64,000 nt of DNA from Zantedeschia hybrid cultivar (GCA_030544215.1 JARZZO010000008.1:18120614-18184613), one strand, 5' to 3'; positions 24,635 to 36,010 are shown, counted from the first letter of the stretch. Notes: generated from the sequence alone by a model not told the origin. A program made the numbers and translations.

Positions 24635-25140
24635 AACTATTTGTCAGCGGTTAGGAAAGCCGTTGATATATATAACATTTGTCAGCGGCCTCTGTTGCAG
24701 ACAACGCTTTTGTCAACGGCTTTATAGCTGTTGACATAAAGTATTTGTCAGCGGCTCATGTTGCTGACAAAACCGTTTGTCAGCAGCTAAAGAGCCGCTG
24801 ACAAATACATTTGTTAGCGACTTTACCGGCCGTGGACAAATACACTTTGTCAGCGGCTTACGTTAGTCGTCGACATATGTACCATTTGTCAGCAGTTTAC
24901 ATGCGTGGACATATGTATTATATATCAGCGGCTTTAAGCAGCCGTTGACATATGTGTTATATGTCAGCGGCTGCTGTGTGTAGACATATATAGTATATGT
25001 CAGCGGCTTCATATAGCCGTTGACAAATATATGCCAACGGGAGTTTTGTCCACGGCTTTGTCAGCGGCGTAGTAGCTGTTGACATAAGTATTTGTCAGCG
25101 GCCTTTTAAGATTTGTCAGCGGCTATTAGTCGCTGACAAA
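24635..25140. repeat. Right subterminal repeats of CACTA
   Basis: About fifteen 'ttgtcagcggct' / 'agccgttgacat' motifs in both orientations, denser than on the left side. Confidence 0.88.
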
Positions 25141-25159
25141 TCCTGTTTTCTTTGTAGTG
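25131..25159 (-). repeat. Right terminal inverted repeat of the CACTA element
   Basis: The reverse complement starts CACTACAAAGAAAACAGG. TAG immediately follows it. Confidence 0.95.
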
Positions 25160-25162
25160 TAG

Positions 25163-25445
25163 CAACTACTGTTCCGGAATATGTCCCGATGTAGTTGTTA
25201 TTTTCTTTTCAGGCTTGTACGCATAATTATTTCTTTTCAGTTGGAATATGTAATTATTTGTTGAGTCGACTCGAATTATAATAATTTTTAATTCCTACAA
25301 TATCTTTATAATTCGATGTGACGTGGAAGTTTAGTTTATCATTTATTTCTCAGACTTATCGAGATCCTAATTTGACTTCAAATTTTAATGATTCGGTATT
25401 TATTTAGTAATCGGATCTTCAATTATAAGGTGGCGGGTTGTTATA
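25163..25445 (+). mobile_element. Chromovirus 3' LTR, right part
   Basis: Continuation of the LTR that stops at 15210. It matches the reverse complement of 54513-54830 ('gtcccgatgtagttgttatt', 'ggtggcgggttgtta'). In the unbroken copy the two parts are adjacent, which confirms that the CACTA split a single LTR. Confidence 0.82.
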
Positions 25446-27330
25446 GATCCGATCCAAATTTAATTTTATCTGCTGTATTTTTTACTCGGATTCGACACAG
25501 TGAACACAACATAGTATATATATCAAATCTTCAAAATTTGGATACCCAAATGTTGTTATTGTAAATTCATTTATCGTATCAATTTTTAAAATTGTATCAT
25601 ATGCATTTATTGAGACACACATGCATATATATTATCCTAAATCTTAATGATGAGATATCTACATACTACAAGAATAGGGGATTAGGTTCTTCAATTTGCC
25701 TATTTAAGTTAACGACATTAGGAGGAGGAACAGTTAGTTTTCTGTCAAACAAAGTTATTAAGGGCAAAGCTCGATCGTTTAAATAAATCAAAGGAGAGCT
25801 TAGTACACAGAAGTTTATAATTGCATTTTTAATCTCTTGGGAATAACAATTCAATGGAGGGAGGATTGGTCATGGGAAGTAGGACATTGGAAGCTGTTGC
25901 TCATTACATGCAGAGAGTTAAGTAACAGCTGGAGTTAATCTTATTAGACCTAGCTAGCGCTTTCATTCCAGAGGAGCATACCCTTGTCACCTTGCTGAGA
26001 CAAATTTTGTGGCCATGCGTGCTTCTATTAATCATGGTTTCTCTATTATCTCAATTTTTTTTTCAGCGACGTAGACTTGCCAGCTCTTTGCACAAAGCAT
26101 GGCGAGTACTGTTCTCCAGGCTATGATCCTTATAACTACTTTTTAAATATTTTATTAAAGTAGATAGATAAATTTATTCATCTCTTTATATATAAAATTT
26201 TAGTAGTCATGAACAAGTAAAACTATGAACTTATTAAAGATGTAATCCGACTCAACCGAGTTAAATTCATTCATCTCTTTCTACATAGAATTTAATTTAA
26301 TGCTGAACAAGTAAAATTATAAACTATTAAGAATGTAATCCGATTCAACTGGCTCAACCCAATAAAGTTTGGGTAATATGGTTGAATGGGACTGGAACAT
26401 TATTGGATGGATTTAGGATTAAGATGGTCGAGTTGAGAGTTAGATAGGATTAGATTAGACTTGAGAAGCCTGTGGGTCCGGACTGACCTTAACCTTGTCC
26501 AAATTGCAGCCATCTTTTTAGTCAATAAAAGTACTACTCAATTATATTAAACAAGCAGAGAGACATTAAAGATATTTAGAAAGATAGACGGCATACAAAG
26601 AACATTAGACACAGACAAGGATAATATCAAACCAATGTGTGATACCCGTCCCGTCAAGATCATACTGTGTGCAGTGCTGTATGAATGCGACATGTGTGCA
26701 CGTGACGGCAGTGGTGTAGTGTACATGACAGTTGGTGTTGGAATGTGTGCAATCTTCTTGTGTGAATGTGGTGAGGTGGAGTGGGAACGTGGCATGTGTT
26801 TGTGATAGTCTTAAGTTCTATTTCTGGTTGGAGTGTAAAATTTTTTGTGGAATACTGTCTTCGGTCTGTAAGATTATGTTTTTGAATAATTTATTAGATT
26901 TAAATTTCTCAATTAACTAGACAAAATTGACGACCAATTCAAAATTATCTTAACTCTGAAAGATCTCTTAAGCTTTGTCCTTAACTTGGTCAATCATTCG
27001 TGTGTGAACGCGGCATGTGTGTGACTGTGACAGAGAGTCTCTATTTGTGTGAATGCGTGTGCGAAAATTTGACATATGTGTGTGAATACGCGCGAGTGAT
27101 TAAATGAGAACGTCTGTACGCGCGTGAATGCGACGAATTTGTGTGAATGATCGAGTCAGTGTGTGCATGTACGTGTGAGTGATTGAGTGAGAGTGTCGAT
27201 ATATAACGACGTCGACGACGGGCCCCGAGGCTGCTCTTCCAGGTGACTCCAAAACTGCATTTATATGGCTACTGACAAGATATCAGCATCTTGAAGAGTC
27301 GGGAATTCAGAATATGTGGTAGAGGAAGAT
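25446..27330. other. AT-rich intergenic DNA with dispersed repeat
   Basis: No gene is supported. The stretch near 25888-26130 is the partner of 60-340. Stretches at 26640-26800 and 27000-27190 are degenerate 'tgtgtgaatgcg' repeats. Confidence 0.5.
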
Positions 27331-27339
27331 CTCCGATGG

Positions 27340-27780
27340 AGGCGATAGAATCCACCGTACAACCAGGCTGGGTGAGAATTGATTGCGATGGGTGGTAAAT
27401 TGCCTTTTAGTAAGACTACAGGGGTTAGGGATCACCATGCATGCATGGGGAAATCCACTGGGTATAAGTAGATTGTTCGCGGGAATGAGATCTGTGGAAG
27501 AAGCAGAACTTTGGACTGTGTGGGAAGGGTTGAAAGCAGCCATCGTTATCCAATCAAGCAAAGCTGGAAGTGGTGGGTGATTCAACAATGGTGATGAACT
27601 GGATTAATTAATGGTGTATGTACAACCGGTACCTATCAGATATACAGCTTGTTGGATCCATCATATTCTTAGCCAGCAAAACATGAATTGGCTATAGAGA
27701 TTAGTGTCACCACCAGAACAGAGAAACAAATGGCATAATACATTGGCTAGCGGTCAAGAGAAGAACATGTAAAGCAGACA
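27340..27780 (+). pseudogene. RNase H-like retroelement fragment
   Basis: Short frames read VEEAELWTVWEGLKAAIVIQ and then, in a neighbouring frame, LEVVGDSTMVMNWIN. These fit the plant RVT_3-type RNase H pattern (the 'EAEL.A...GL..A' helix, then 'EGDS..V..WIN'). Stops and frame changes break it, and the catalytic N-terminal part is poorly kept. It probably derives from a LINE-type or related retroelement. Confidence 0.6.
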
Positions 27781-29792
27781 ACACTTGGAATGCAAATTAA
27801 ATTCCCTGAGGAACTCTTTTGTAGGATCGACGAGGAATGCGTTGCTAGATCAACGCATATATATGTGAGCTCCGACAGAGCCATATGTGTCTAAGTGGTT
27901 TGCGATCGAGGCTAGGAAGGTAGTAACTTCTAGGCATTGGTATGACCATTTCTCCAAGGAGATTTTGGATCTATCTATGCATGTTGTTGCGCATGTGATC
28001 AGCACTAATAACTATCTTTCGAGTTGGTACTTAATTACTTCTTGTAACTGAAGAAAAAAAAAAAAAAGAGTGAGTGAGAATGTGTTTTTAACTGGCTGTA
28101 TCGACTATGGAGAGATGCTAAGAAAGTTTATGAAATATGTTGTTCAGAGATGTGTAGCATGTGTAAATATTCAGATCTAGATGTTGTTGTAGTCCTTTTT
28201 GAAGTAAATATTAATATTTAAATAACCTTAGTAAAATGGGAAATACTTGCTGAACACTCTACGCAGAGGTGTGCACTAAACAGCATTCTAGTAAAATCGG
28301 CCATGTGGAATTCATAATTAGAAAGATGATCCGAAATATATGTAAGAAGTTGAGGAATTCTTAGTAGAAAGACATTCGGGAAATAGAATGCTTCTTTAAA
28401 TATTTCAAAATACACTTAATAATAATAATTTTAAAGATAAAATAAGAGTTTTAAATTAGTCTTGATATTTTAAAATTTATTAATTATATCTATGTATGAC
28501 TATCTATATACTTTTTAGTATTATTACAAAGAAATTTCAATAAAAAACAAGAATAGGATGTTGGTTAATATTGTTCATATTGTTCTTTTTTTATGTTAAC
28601 TTGTCGATACAAACGCGTAGATACGCCCAGTGGTGCAGAATCTGCAGATGTCGTATCTTTCAGCCGTTTCCGAAGAAAACTTCTCTGTTCCTACTCCGGC
28701 GTCCAAAGCCCGTCCAGCGCCGTTGACGAAACCGGGTGGTTTGATGCGGCCCAAGTCGGCCAAGTATTAAATATTAAGTGGAATGATTCAATGAATTCGA
28801 TTTTAGTGTGAGGTCTAGTTTCACGGTCAAAGATAATTTTTATTTTATCTCTTTTATTTTTCACATAAAAACTAAAATAAAAAATGTCTTTAACCGTAAG
28901 ATTAGACTTGACTGTGATATCCAATTCGTTGAATCACTTTTCAGACATTAATCCTGACTGAAATAAGTAACATTGAAACTGGGAGGTTTGATACGGCCCA
29001 CGTCGGCCAAGCTTTGATTAACGTTCATCCTGGCTGCAACAAAGTAATATTTTTTTATTTATCTAAATTCAGGAGGGAAAGGACAATTTAAGGAAACAAT
29101 TTGTATCTATCTTGAATCAGACAGTTAAAAAATAAAAAGATAAAATAGCCGCCTATTATTTGTTTTTTGAATTTTTTAACATTCTAATCTTCTCCCAATT
29201 TCTTTTACTTTTTTCAATTTAGAATGGTATAGATGGTTCCTCCCTCTTATTTTTTCAAAAAAAACAAAAAGATGTGATTAATTGCTGCAGCAGCTGTCAG
29301 ATCAAAGCTAATTGATTACTGCTAGCACGCATTGCGGGCAAGTGTTACCGAACAATATTAAAATGAACCGACTCATGGAAAGGAAGAGATATACTGACGG
29401 CATTGCCCAGTTGCAATACAGTGCAACTACTATCTGATCACAAGGTTGAATGGGGTAGGAGTTTTAAGTTCTACTGCTTCTCCTATGAGGTGATTGCAGC
29501 TGCATTGTAACTGAATATTATAGTAAGAGAATAACTTGTTGCACCGCTAAATGTTATTATGTCACTTGATGGTGCAGCCAAAATATAAAAAGAAAAAAAT
29601 TTAACATTTTTTGAAGGCCTTTAGGTTTATTGCGTTGCCTGGCGGCACAGTCAAAATAAAAAGAAAAAAGAAAAAAAATCCTTCCCAAGATGATTTGAAT
29701 TTTCATCTTCTTTTAAGATGTTAATTAAAAATCAAATTATATGGACATCTTTTCAAAAAAAATAATTTTTTTTCTCATTTTTGGCTGCACCT

Positions 29793-29840
29793 GTAAGCTG
29801 CACCGCCAGGCTTATTACGTCGCCTGACGGTGTAGCTTAC
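29793..29840. repeat. Near-perfect hairpin
   Basis: Arms 29793-29811 and 29822-29840 (GTAAGCTGCACCGCCAGGC against its complement with two mismatches) with a 10-nt loop. Related 'cgttgcctggcggcac' words occur about 170 bp upstream, so it may be the end of a small repeat family. Confidence 0.7.
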
Positions 29841-30241
29841 AGCAAATATACTTGGATAGGAAATGACCTTGGCTGGATAAAGATGACCCTAGAATTAGGA
29901 ATTCAGGACATGTCAAGCCGGCCCGATAAACTCCTCGGAACCTCGGTGCTTATTGTGTCAGCTATGTTTCTTTATTACATAAGAAAGAGTTTTAAATATT
30001 TGTTTATGATTTAGTGGATACTTTTATTTATGTTAGAGAACCATGTGGAACACTCAGACATCTGTGTCCAACTCTATATTTCAAGGTTTTAAAACAAATA
30101 TTAGAGATTTCTTAGAATGCTTGACATATCTTCTCAAAATATTTGTCTACATGATAAAATTTGATATATTTGAGTTATATTTTTTATATTTTAAATAAAT
30201 TTTAGTAATTATATTTTATTATATATATGTATAATTACGTA

Positions 30242-30244
<3 letters not shown>

Positions 30245-30294
<50 letters not shown>
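30245..30294. repeat. (TA)n microsatellite
   Basis: About 25 uninterrupted TA units. Confidence 0.95.
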
Positions 30295-30297
<3 letters not shown>

Positions 30298-30716
30298 CTC
30301 TGTATCCTATTTTTAAGATACTGCCGTGTCCGACGCATGTGTCCACGTCGACACTTGACGCTCAGTATCCATCCGTATCCCACAAATCATAGATATTTGT
30401 TATATAAGAACACTTTAGGACACCTGCAACTGCAATGCCCACATATTTAGTTAACAATTCTCCATTTTTGCCAGCTACCTATTACTCACGTCCCCTCCAC
30501 TGTCGCAGAGTTCTTCCATGACCAAGTGTTCTTTTGGTAGCAGTCGGATCGCCGGTTTCAAATCTCTGACCACCACTTCGACCAGGTCGGACTCAAGTTG
30601 TCCCCATCATCTTCCGCATCTTCTCTCGCTTTCTTTCGCGCGAAGATCCTCTTGGGTGGGAATCCGGCGTTGCTAACAGATCAGAGTTTTGGCTTAACAG
30701 TACTCAAGTGAAGAGA

Positions 30717-30849
30717 AGAGATCTTTTCAGTATATATATAGATTGGAGTTCAATAGTATCATATGAAAAATTCTTTTATAACGTTTAACTTCTCTTTTCT
30801 TCTCAATACTGTTAGACTCTAATCTAAATATATACTGAGAAAATCTCTG
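30717..30849. repeat. Foldback (hairpin) element, 133 bp
   Basis: Left arm 'gatcttttcagtatatatat' onward pairs with right arm '...atatatactgagaaaatctc' over about 42 bp with a few mismatches. It is a short MITE-like foldback. No clear target duplication was identified. Confidence 0.6.
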
Positions 30850-31917
30850 TTGTAATGTTAGGCATGTCAGCAGCTGACCAGAGAGAGCTTTCACGAATGG
30901 GTCAACTTTCACGGAATGAACACGGCAAGGGAATCCAGAGGTGAGATCGAATGAACCGCTGACCGTCTCCATTGGACGACCGCGCGCTAGCTCGTGTGTG
31001 TGTTGTGTTAGGTTGACCTCCAAATTAGCCGCAGCATTAGATGCTTAGACGTTACCACTTCCCAAGGTAATGCCTTTCTAGTGGTCGTTTGCTTTGCCTT
31101 GTTATAAAGGGGAAATGCTACAGTTGTATTCTCTTAGTTAAGCTACTTTCTTAGCCTAATGATGGTAAGAGAATGAGAAAAACAAGATTCAAGAATATAT
31201 ATTCAATATAGAATATATGGTCTATTCTTTATTCTGATTTTAATTTGATAAGTCAAATGTTATTCTTATATTCTTCGATAACTAAATTTACTTTAGATAA
31301 TAAATAAATAAACAATAGAATAAACATCTAAGTTATCATGTATGTTATCAATTCATGCTGGGGTTATGATCCACAAAATTGGAAAGATGGCGGGGAACAA
31401 AGGAGATGAAGGAAAGCAAATACAGAATACAAAAAAGTTTCATGTCACCCGACAAGATTTTGCCCCCATCCAAGTGGTATTAGGTTTTTCTTTTCTTTGG
31501 TAGTTATAAATGCACCTATTTTGAATATTTAGGTTTTAGTAAGAATGCGAAGGCAACGAGAAACTTTGCAAAAGCAAGAATAAGATTCTATACTTCTGTA
31601 ACAATTTTAGAAAAAATTAAAGACCAGAATCCTGATTTTTACAATCCTTTATGAAAAGCAGTTCTAATTGTCGTGTTTGGTGTCAAAATGTGTGTTAATT
31701 TTTTTTGTCACAATTATTTTCCATCCTTTATTCGATGCGACAAGTATCACTTTATGAAAAACTTGATAACTTTTCATGACCTTCACACTTGATAACTCTA
31801 GTTACTAAGCATGCTAAAAGGTTCCATCATCCGAAATCCTTTGGTGCAGGATATGAGCTACGCGAAAATCGCTTGGGTTCTTCATGAGTTCATGCTTTTC
31901 TGATCACCTGCACACCA

Positions 31918-32107
31918 CAGTTCCCTCCTTCTCTCTACTAAGTCTAGTTACAGAGCAACGCAGCCTTTGAACAGTTCCCTCCTTCTCTCTACTAAGTCTA
32001 GTTACAGAGCAACGCAGCCTTTGAACAGTTCCCTCCTTCTCTCTACTAAGTCTAGTTACAGAGCAACGCAGCCTTTGAACAGTTCCCTCCTTCTCTCTAC
32101 TAAGTCT
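31918..32107 (+). repeat. 54-bp tandem repeat upstream of the TmpA-like gene
   Basis: About 3.5 copies of a 54-bp unit beginning CAGTTCCCTCCTTCTCTCTA and containing 'gagcaacgcagcctttgaa'. The array ends about 40 bp before the TATA box at 32146. A degenerate continuation ('tccagagcaaagcag') lies in the leader. It may act as a promoter-proximal array; function is not shown by sequence. Confidence 0.92.
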
Positions 32108-32145
32108 ATACATATAGGTTAGCCCTTCTTGCTCCAGCTCCTAAG

Positions 32146-32156
32146 TCTATATATAC
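32146..32156 (+). promoter_or_regulatory. TATA box of the TmpA-like gene
   Basis: TCTATATATAC about 100 bp before the ATG, followed by a CT-rich leader (32193-32223), a common plant 5'-UTR feature. Confidence 0.5.
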
Positions 32157-32247
32157 GTTAGGCCTTCTTGCTTCAGCTCCAGAGCAAAGCAGTTTCTCTC
32201 TCTCTCTCTCTCTGTCTCTCTCGGATATCCAGTCCACCATTGTGAGG

Positions 32248-33900
32248 ATGGAAACGCTAGGCGGGAAAGTGCTGAGGTTCTCAAGCTGTCGCGGAGTTTC
32301 CTTTGAAGTCCAACCCCACAACAGTCCTTTCCCCGTGGCCGCTGTACCCAACGCCGGCGACCGTGCCGGCTGGGGTGTACGGCTCCCCTGGACGCAAGGA
32401 AGCTCTGTTAGGGTGTTCCCGGCGCTTCCAGGGGACATACAAAGATCTCTGAGCAGCCCCAGCAGTCACTTCTGTGATCTCCACATCGAGGACGAAGATG
32501 ACGGAAACGAGGAATCTCAAGGGGAAGAGGTTGCTGACGACCTCGAAAGCCAGAAACCCAGACGAGAAGAAGACCAGCAACGTGCTATCAAACCCGCGAA
32601 GCCAACAGAGTCGAGGTTGTCGACGATACTTCTCGACCAGGGGATGCTCACTGTGTACAAGCGCCTCTTCGCCGTCTTCTTTACTCTCAACACGGTCGCC
32701 CTCGTCCTCGCCATCACCGGCAACTTCCCCTACGCCAAGCGGAAGGCCGCGGTGGTCGCCATGTACGACATCTTGGCCCTCACGCTCTGTCGCAGCGAGG
32801 CCTTCCTCCGCGTCGTCTTCTGGCTCGCCGTCAAGGCGCTGGGCAGGCCATGGGTGCCGCTCCCGATAAAGACCGCCGCCACCTCGCTCCTACAGTCCCT
32901 CGGCGGGATCCACAGCAGCTGCGGCGTCTCCTCTCTCGCCTGGTTGGTCTACGCCCTCGTCCTGACCCTGAATAGCCGGAAGAACACCTCCTCCGAGATC
33001 ATAGCCGTGGCCTCCACCATACTCGCGCTACTCTTCCTCTCCTGCATGGCGGCGTTTCCCCTCGTCCGCCACCTCCACCACAACGTCTTCGAGCGGACAC
33101 ACCGGTTCGCCGGGTGGACCGCGCTCGCGCTCCTCTGGGTCTTCGTCGTGCTCACCATCGGCTACAACCCCCAGACCAAATCCTACGACAAGCTAAACGG
33201 TTCGAGGCTCGTGAAGCAGCAGGAGCTCTGGTTAACCTCCGCCGTCACCTTGTTCATCATCCTCCCATGGATCACAGTGAAGCGGGTTCCGGTTTCCACC
33301 ACCTCTCCATCGGGCCACGCCTCCATAATAAAGTTCTCCGGTGGGATAAAGGCCGGGATTCTCGGCAGGATCAGCCGGTCGCCGCTGTCGGAGTGGCACG
33401 CCTTCGGCATCATATCGGACGGCAAGGACAGCCACATGATGCTGGCCGGCGCCATGGGGGACTTCACGAAGGGGCTGGTCTCGGATCCCCCGAGCCATCT
33501 CTGGGTCCGCGGGGTGCACTTCGCCGGGCTGCCTTACCTGGTGAACATGTACAACCGGGTGGTCCTGGTGGCCACGGGCTCTGGCATCTGCGTGTTCCTG
33601 TCGTTCTTGCTGCAGCCCTGCGCCGCGGACGTGTGCTTGGTGTGGGTGACGAAGGGTGTGGAGCAGAACTTCGGCAGGGAGATCAAGGAGATGCTGAGCG
33701 GGCATCCAAAGGAGAAGGTGATCGTTCACGACACGGCGGTGTTGGGCCGTCCGAACGTGGCGGAGATGACCGTGGAGGCGGCAAAGAGATGGGAAGCGGA
33801 GGTGGTGGTGGTGACGAGCAACCCGCAAGGCAGCAGGGACGTGGTGAGGGCCTGCAACCGCGCTGGCGTAGCGGCGTTCGGGCCCATCTGGGACTCCTGA
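32248..33900 (+). CDS. TmpA-like / ferric-reductase-like multi-pass membrane protein
   Basis: Intronless, 550 residues from the ATG at 32248; an in-frame GTG two codons earlier is not a credible plant start. Residues 1-125 are soluble with an acidic stretch at 81-100 (EDEDDGNEES, QGEEVADDLE). Five or six hydrophobic segments follow at roughly 139-158, 170-195, 227-241, 250-270, 290-305 and 326-343. A His cluster at 275-286 (RHLHHNVFERTHRF) sits between two segments, where ferric-reductase-like proteins carry heme ligands. The soluble C-terminus (about 350-550) looks like a ferredoxin-reductase module. It has 'WHAFGIIS' and a nucleotide-binding-like loop at 438-449 (VVLVATGSGICV). Plant proteins of this kind are often labelled adenylate-forming-reductase-like or TmpA-like, but no adenylation domain is present here. 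An electron-transfer role is inferred and unproven. Confidence 0.85.
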   Translation: METLGGKVLRFSSCRGVSFEVQPHNSPFPVAAVPNAGDRAGWGVRLPWTQGSSVRVFPALPGDIQRSLSSPSSHFCDLHIEDEDDGNEESQGEEVADDLESQKPRREEDQQRAIKPAKPTESRLSTILLDQGMLTVYKRLFAVFFTLNTVALVLAITGNFPYAKRKAAVVAMYDILALTLCRSEAFLRVVFWLAVKALGRPWVPLPIKTAATSLLQSLGGIHSSCGVSSLAWLVYALVLTLNSRKNTSSEIIAVASTILALLFLSCMAAFPLVRHLHHNVFERTHRFAGWTALALLWVFVVLTIGYNPQTKSYDKLNGSRLVKQQELWLTSAVTLFIILPWITVKRVPVSTTSPSGHASIIKFSGGIKAGILGRISRSPLSEWHAFGIISDGKDSHMMLAGAMGDFTKGLVSDPPSHLWVRGVHFAGLPYLVNMYNRVVLVATGSGICVFLSFLLQPCAADVCLVWVTKGVEQNFGREIKEMLSGHPKEKVIVHDTAVLGRPNVAEMTVEAAKRWEAEVVVVTSNPQGSRDVVRACNRAGVAAFGPIWDS

Positions 33901-34113
33901 AAGCTGATTTCCCACTCTACGTATACTTACCATGCAGTGAACTGTGAATCCCAGGTTTACTTGGCAATGTAAACCGATGTAACACTTTGGCTAGTATTTT
34001 TTTTTTTCTTTTTTGATAGTATACTTTGCCTAGCTTAACTTGATAAATTTCGTTTGTTCCAAATGAAAATGTATTATCTGATCATTTTTTATTTTTCAAC
34101 CTCATTATTTGTC

Positions 34114-34119
34114 AATAAA
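34114..34119 (+). terminator. Candidate polyadenylation signal of the TmpA-like gene
   Basis: AATAAA 214 nt after the stop codon, following T-rich sequence. Confidence 0.4.
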
Positions 34120-34360
34120 GCATTGACCTTCTCAAGAAAAATGATGATTCTTCTCTCGATCAAAAAAAAAGAGGACTAGAAATAAAGTCAAGATTAAAAA
34201 TACATTTGAGAGAAATATGTACTTCCAATGTATTAATTATCTGATCCGAAAGCATCACCACACGCACGGGCTCTTAAACTACGTCATTTTAGAGAGACTT
34301 ACAGAGAAAGCTAGAAATAAGAAAAGCCGAAATAAATGTGCTACAACTGAGAGAAGCTAA

Positions 34361-34656
34361 GGTCGTGTTTGGCGTAGTTTTTATTTGGAAGTATTTTTGC
34401 ATTTACATTTAATTATTTTTTATAAAAGTCATTAAATCTTAGAAGTCATTTATGTGATATTTTCTTTGTGTTTTGCCTTCCAACAAAAAATTACAAGAAG
34501 GGAGCTTCCAAGATTAGAGAAAAAATAAAATTGTTACGAAAGAGTTAACTTTTGTAACAAATTAAAATTAGTTATAACTTCTCTTTCTTAATTCATTCTA
34601 TGTAAGAAGTGGAAGTCAAAAATAACTTTCAAGTGAAAGTTTTGCCAAACACGTCC
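34361..34656. mobile_element. Tourist-like (PIF/Harbinger) MITE
   Basis: 296 bp. It starts GGTCGTGTTTGGC and ends GCCAAACACGTCC, inverted repeats with one mismatch. TAA flanks both sides (34358-34360 and 34657-34659), the target duplication of this superfamily. No coding sequence is present. It lies 460 bp downstream of the TmpA-like gene. Confidence 0.9.
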
Positions 34657-34659
34657 TAA

Positions 34660-35440
34660 AACAAATATGATCCCCACAAGTTTTCCTACTACTTTTATGT
34701 AGTCAATTTCAAATTTTGCAAATCGTGACTCTTCCTTTAAGTTTTGCCCTCTGCTACTAGTGATTCTTAGAGTTAATATCCGATTTTCTCAATCAGTGTG
34801 CCTAATCATATAAACAGAAGCACCTCTAAGCCCTCTGATAGGTTGTATTTAGGGGACTTTGCTGAAATTTTTGATCTTATTTTACTTAGAATGAATAAAA
34901 TATATTAATAAAATTGGTAAAAAAGATAGAATAGGTAAAAATCAACTTCAACAATGAATTCAACCTTTTGGTCAATTTAAAAATTCTAATTTATTTCAGA
35001 GTAACTCATTCTCATCTTAATCCTACTGACAAAAGTGACTATTCCTCAAGTCTATCTATAGTAATAAGTCAAGGAAAATAACTCTCATATGTTGACACGT
35101 GCCAAGATAGATGAAAATAAAGAGAGAGAAAAAAAATTCAAAAGTTAGGTGAGTGGGGAATTAGGCAAGAGAAAGTAGGTAGGAGGAGAGAATTTATACG
35201 CACGTGAGATATTTTTACGATGGGAGAAAAGTGGGAGAGATAGTTGATAGATGCACATACAAAAAAGAAGAATCCAGATCCTCTAAGTGCAGGTGAGGAT
35301 AGGACTCCATAAGTGTAGAGAGAGAAGTTTTGTAAAAAGATCCTTTCCATTCACCTTTTTCCATTCTTGATGAGGAGTTTTCAAGAAAAAACTCTCTTCC
35401 CCCCTATGCACTTACTCAAGCCCATCTTCACTTGTACATA
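34660..35440. other. AT-rich intergenic DNA
   Basis: No gene, repeat family or mobile-element end is recognised here. Confidence 0.5.
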
Positions 35441-35443
35441 TAG

Positions 35444-36010
35444 GAATGAGACTCGGTCTACTACTTTTGTCGAGCATCATCTTATAGAGAAGGGACATCT
35501 CATCCGAAGATGATATAAGATTCGATCGGTCTACTACCTCTGTCGAGTTTCATCTCGTAGTGAAAGGATTCTCCAATCGAAGATGAGATAAAAACTCGAT
35601 TAGTCTACTATTTCTGTCGAGCCTCATCTCGCAGAGAAATGACTCCTCACTCAAAGATGAGATAAATCTTGATCGGTCTACTACCTATGCCAAAACTCGT
35701 CTTGCAGAGAAGTGGCTCTCCATCCAAAGATGGGATAAAACTCGATCAGCGTACTATCTCTACCGAACCTCCTCTTGTAGAGAAAGGACTTCCTACCCAA
35801 ACATGAGATAAAACTCGATCGGTCTACTACCTTTATAGAGTCTTGTCTTGTAGAGAAAGGACTCTCCATCCAAAGATAGAAATAAAACTCGATCGGTCTA
35901 CTACCTCTATCGAACCTCATCTTTCAGAGAAGAGGCTTCCCACCCAAGGATATACCCAGCCCCGTCTCGCAGAGAAGGGACTTCCCACTAAAAGAGGGGA
36001 CTTATCTAGA
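35444..36010. repeat. ~73-75-bp tandem repeat array
   Basis: Seven or eight diverged copies of a unit containing 'ctcgatcggtctactacctc' followed by 'tcgagcctcatctcgcagag' and 'aaggactcctcacccaaaga'. It lies on the 3' side of the minus-strand antisense-ORF relic at 37760-38330. The 61-kb array sits in the same place relative to its antisense ORF. Confidence 0.88.

Larger units (their letters stand above)
15211..25159. mobile_element. Non-autonomous CACTA (En/Spm-type) transposon with captured gene fragments
   Basis: The ends are CACTACAAGGAAGATAGG... and ...TTTCTTTGTAGTG. The 29-bp terminal inverted repeats (15211-15239 and 25131-25159) match at 25 positions. A 3-bp target duplication TAG flanks it (15208-15210 and 25160-25162), the right size for CACTA. 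Subterminal regions are packed with 'gtcagcggct'-like motifs in both orientations, as expected for transposase-binding subterminal repeats. The 9.95-kb interior contains fragments of at least three plant genes and two solo LTRs, but no recognisable CACTA transposase. It would need a transposase from elsewhere. It sits inside a chromovirus LTR, so it inserted after that element. Confidence 0.92.
27781..31917. other. Intergenic DNA with small inverted repeats and microsatellites
   Basis: No gene is supported. A block 'ggtttgatgcggcccaagtc' near 28740 recurs as 'ggtttgatacggcccacgtc' near 28988. Individual hairpins and a (TA)n run are listed separately. Confidence 0.5.

Noticed and set aside
33114..33947. 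277- and 233-codon frames overlapping the TmpA-like gene
   Set aside because: Shadows of a GC-rich coding sequence; composition is low-complexity and no domains are visible.
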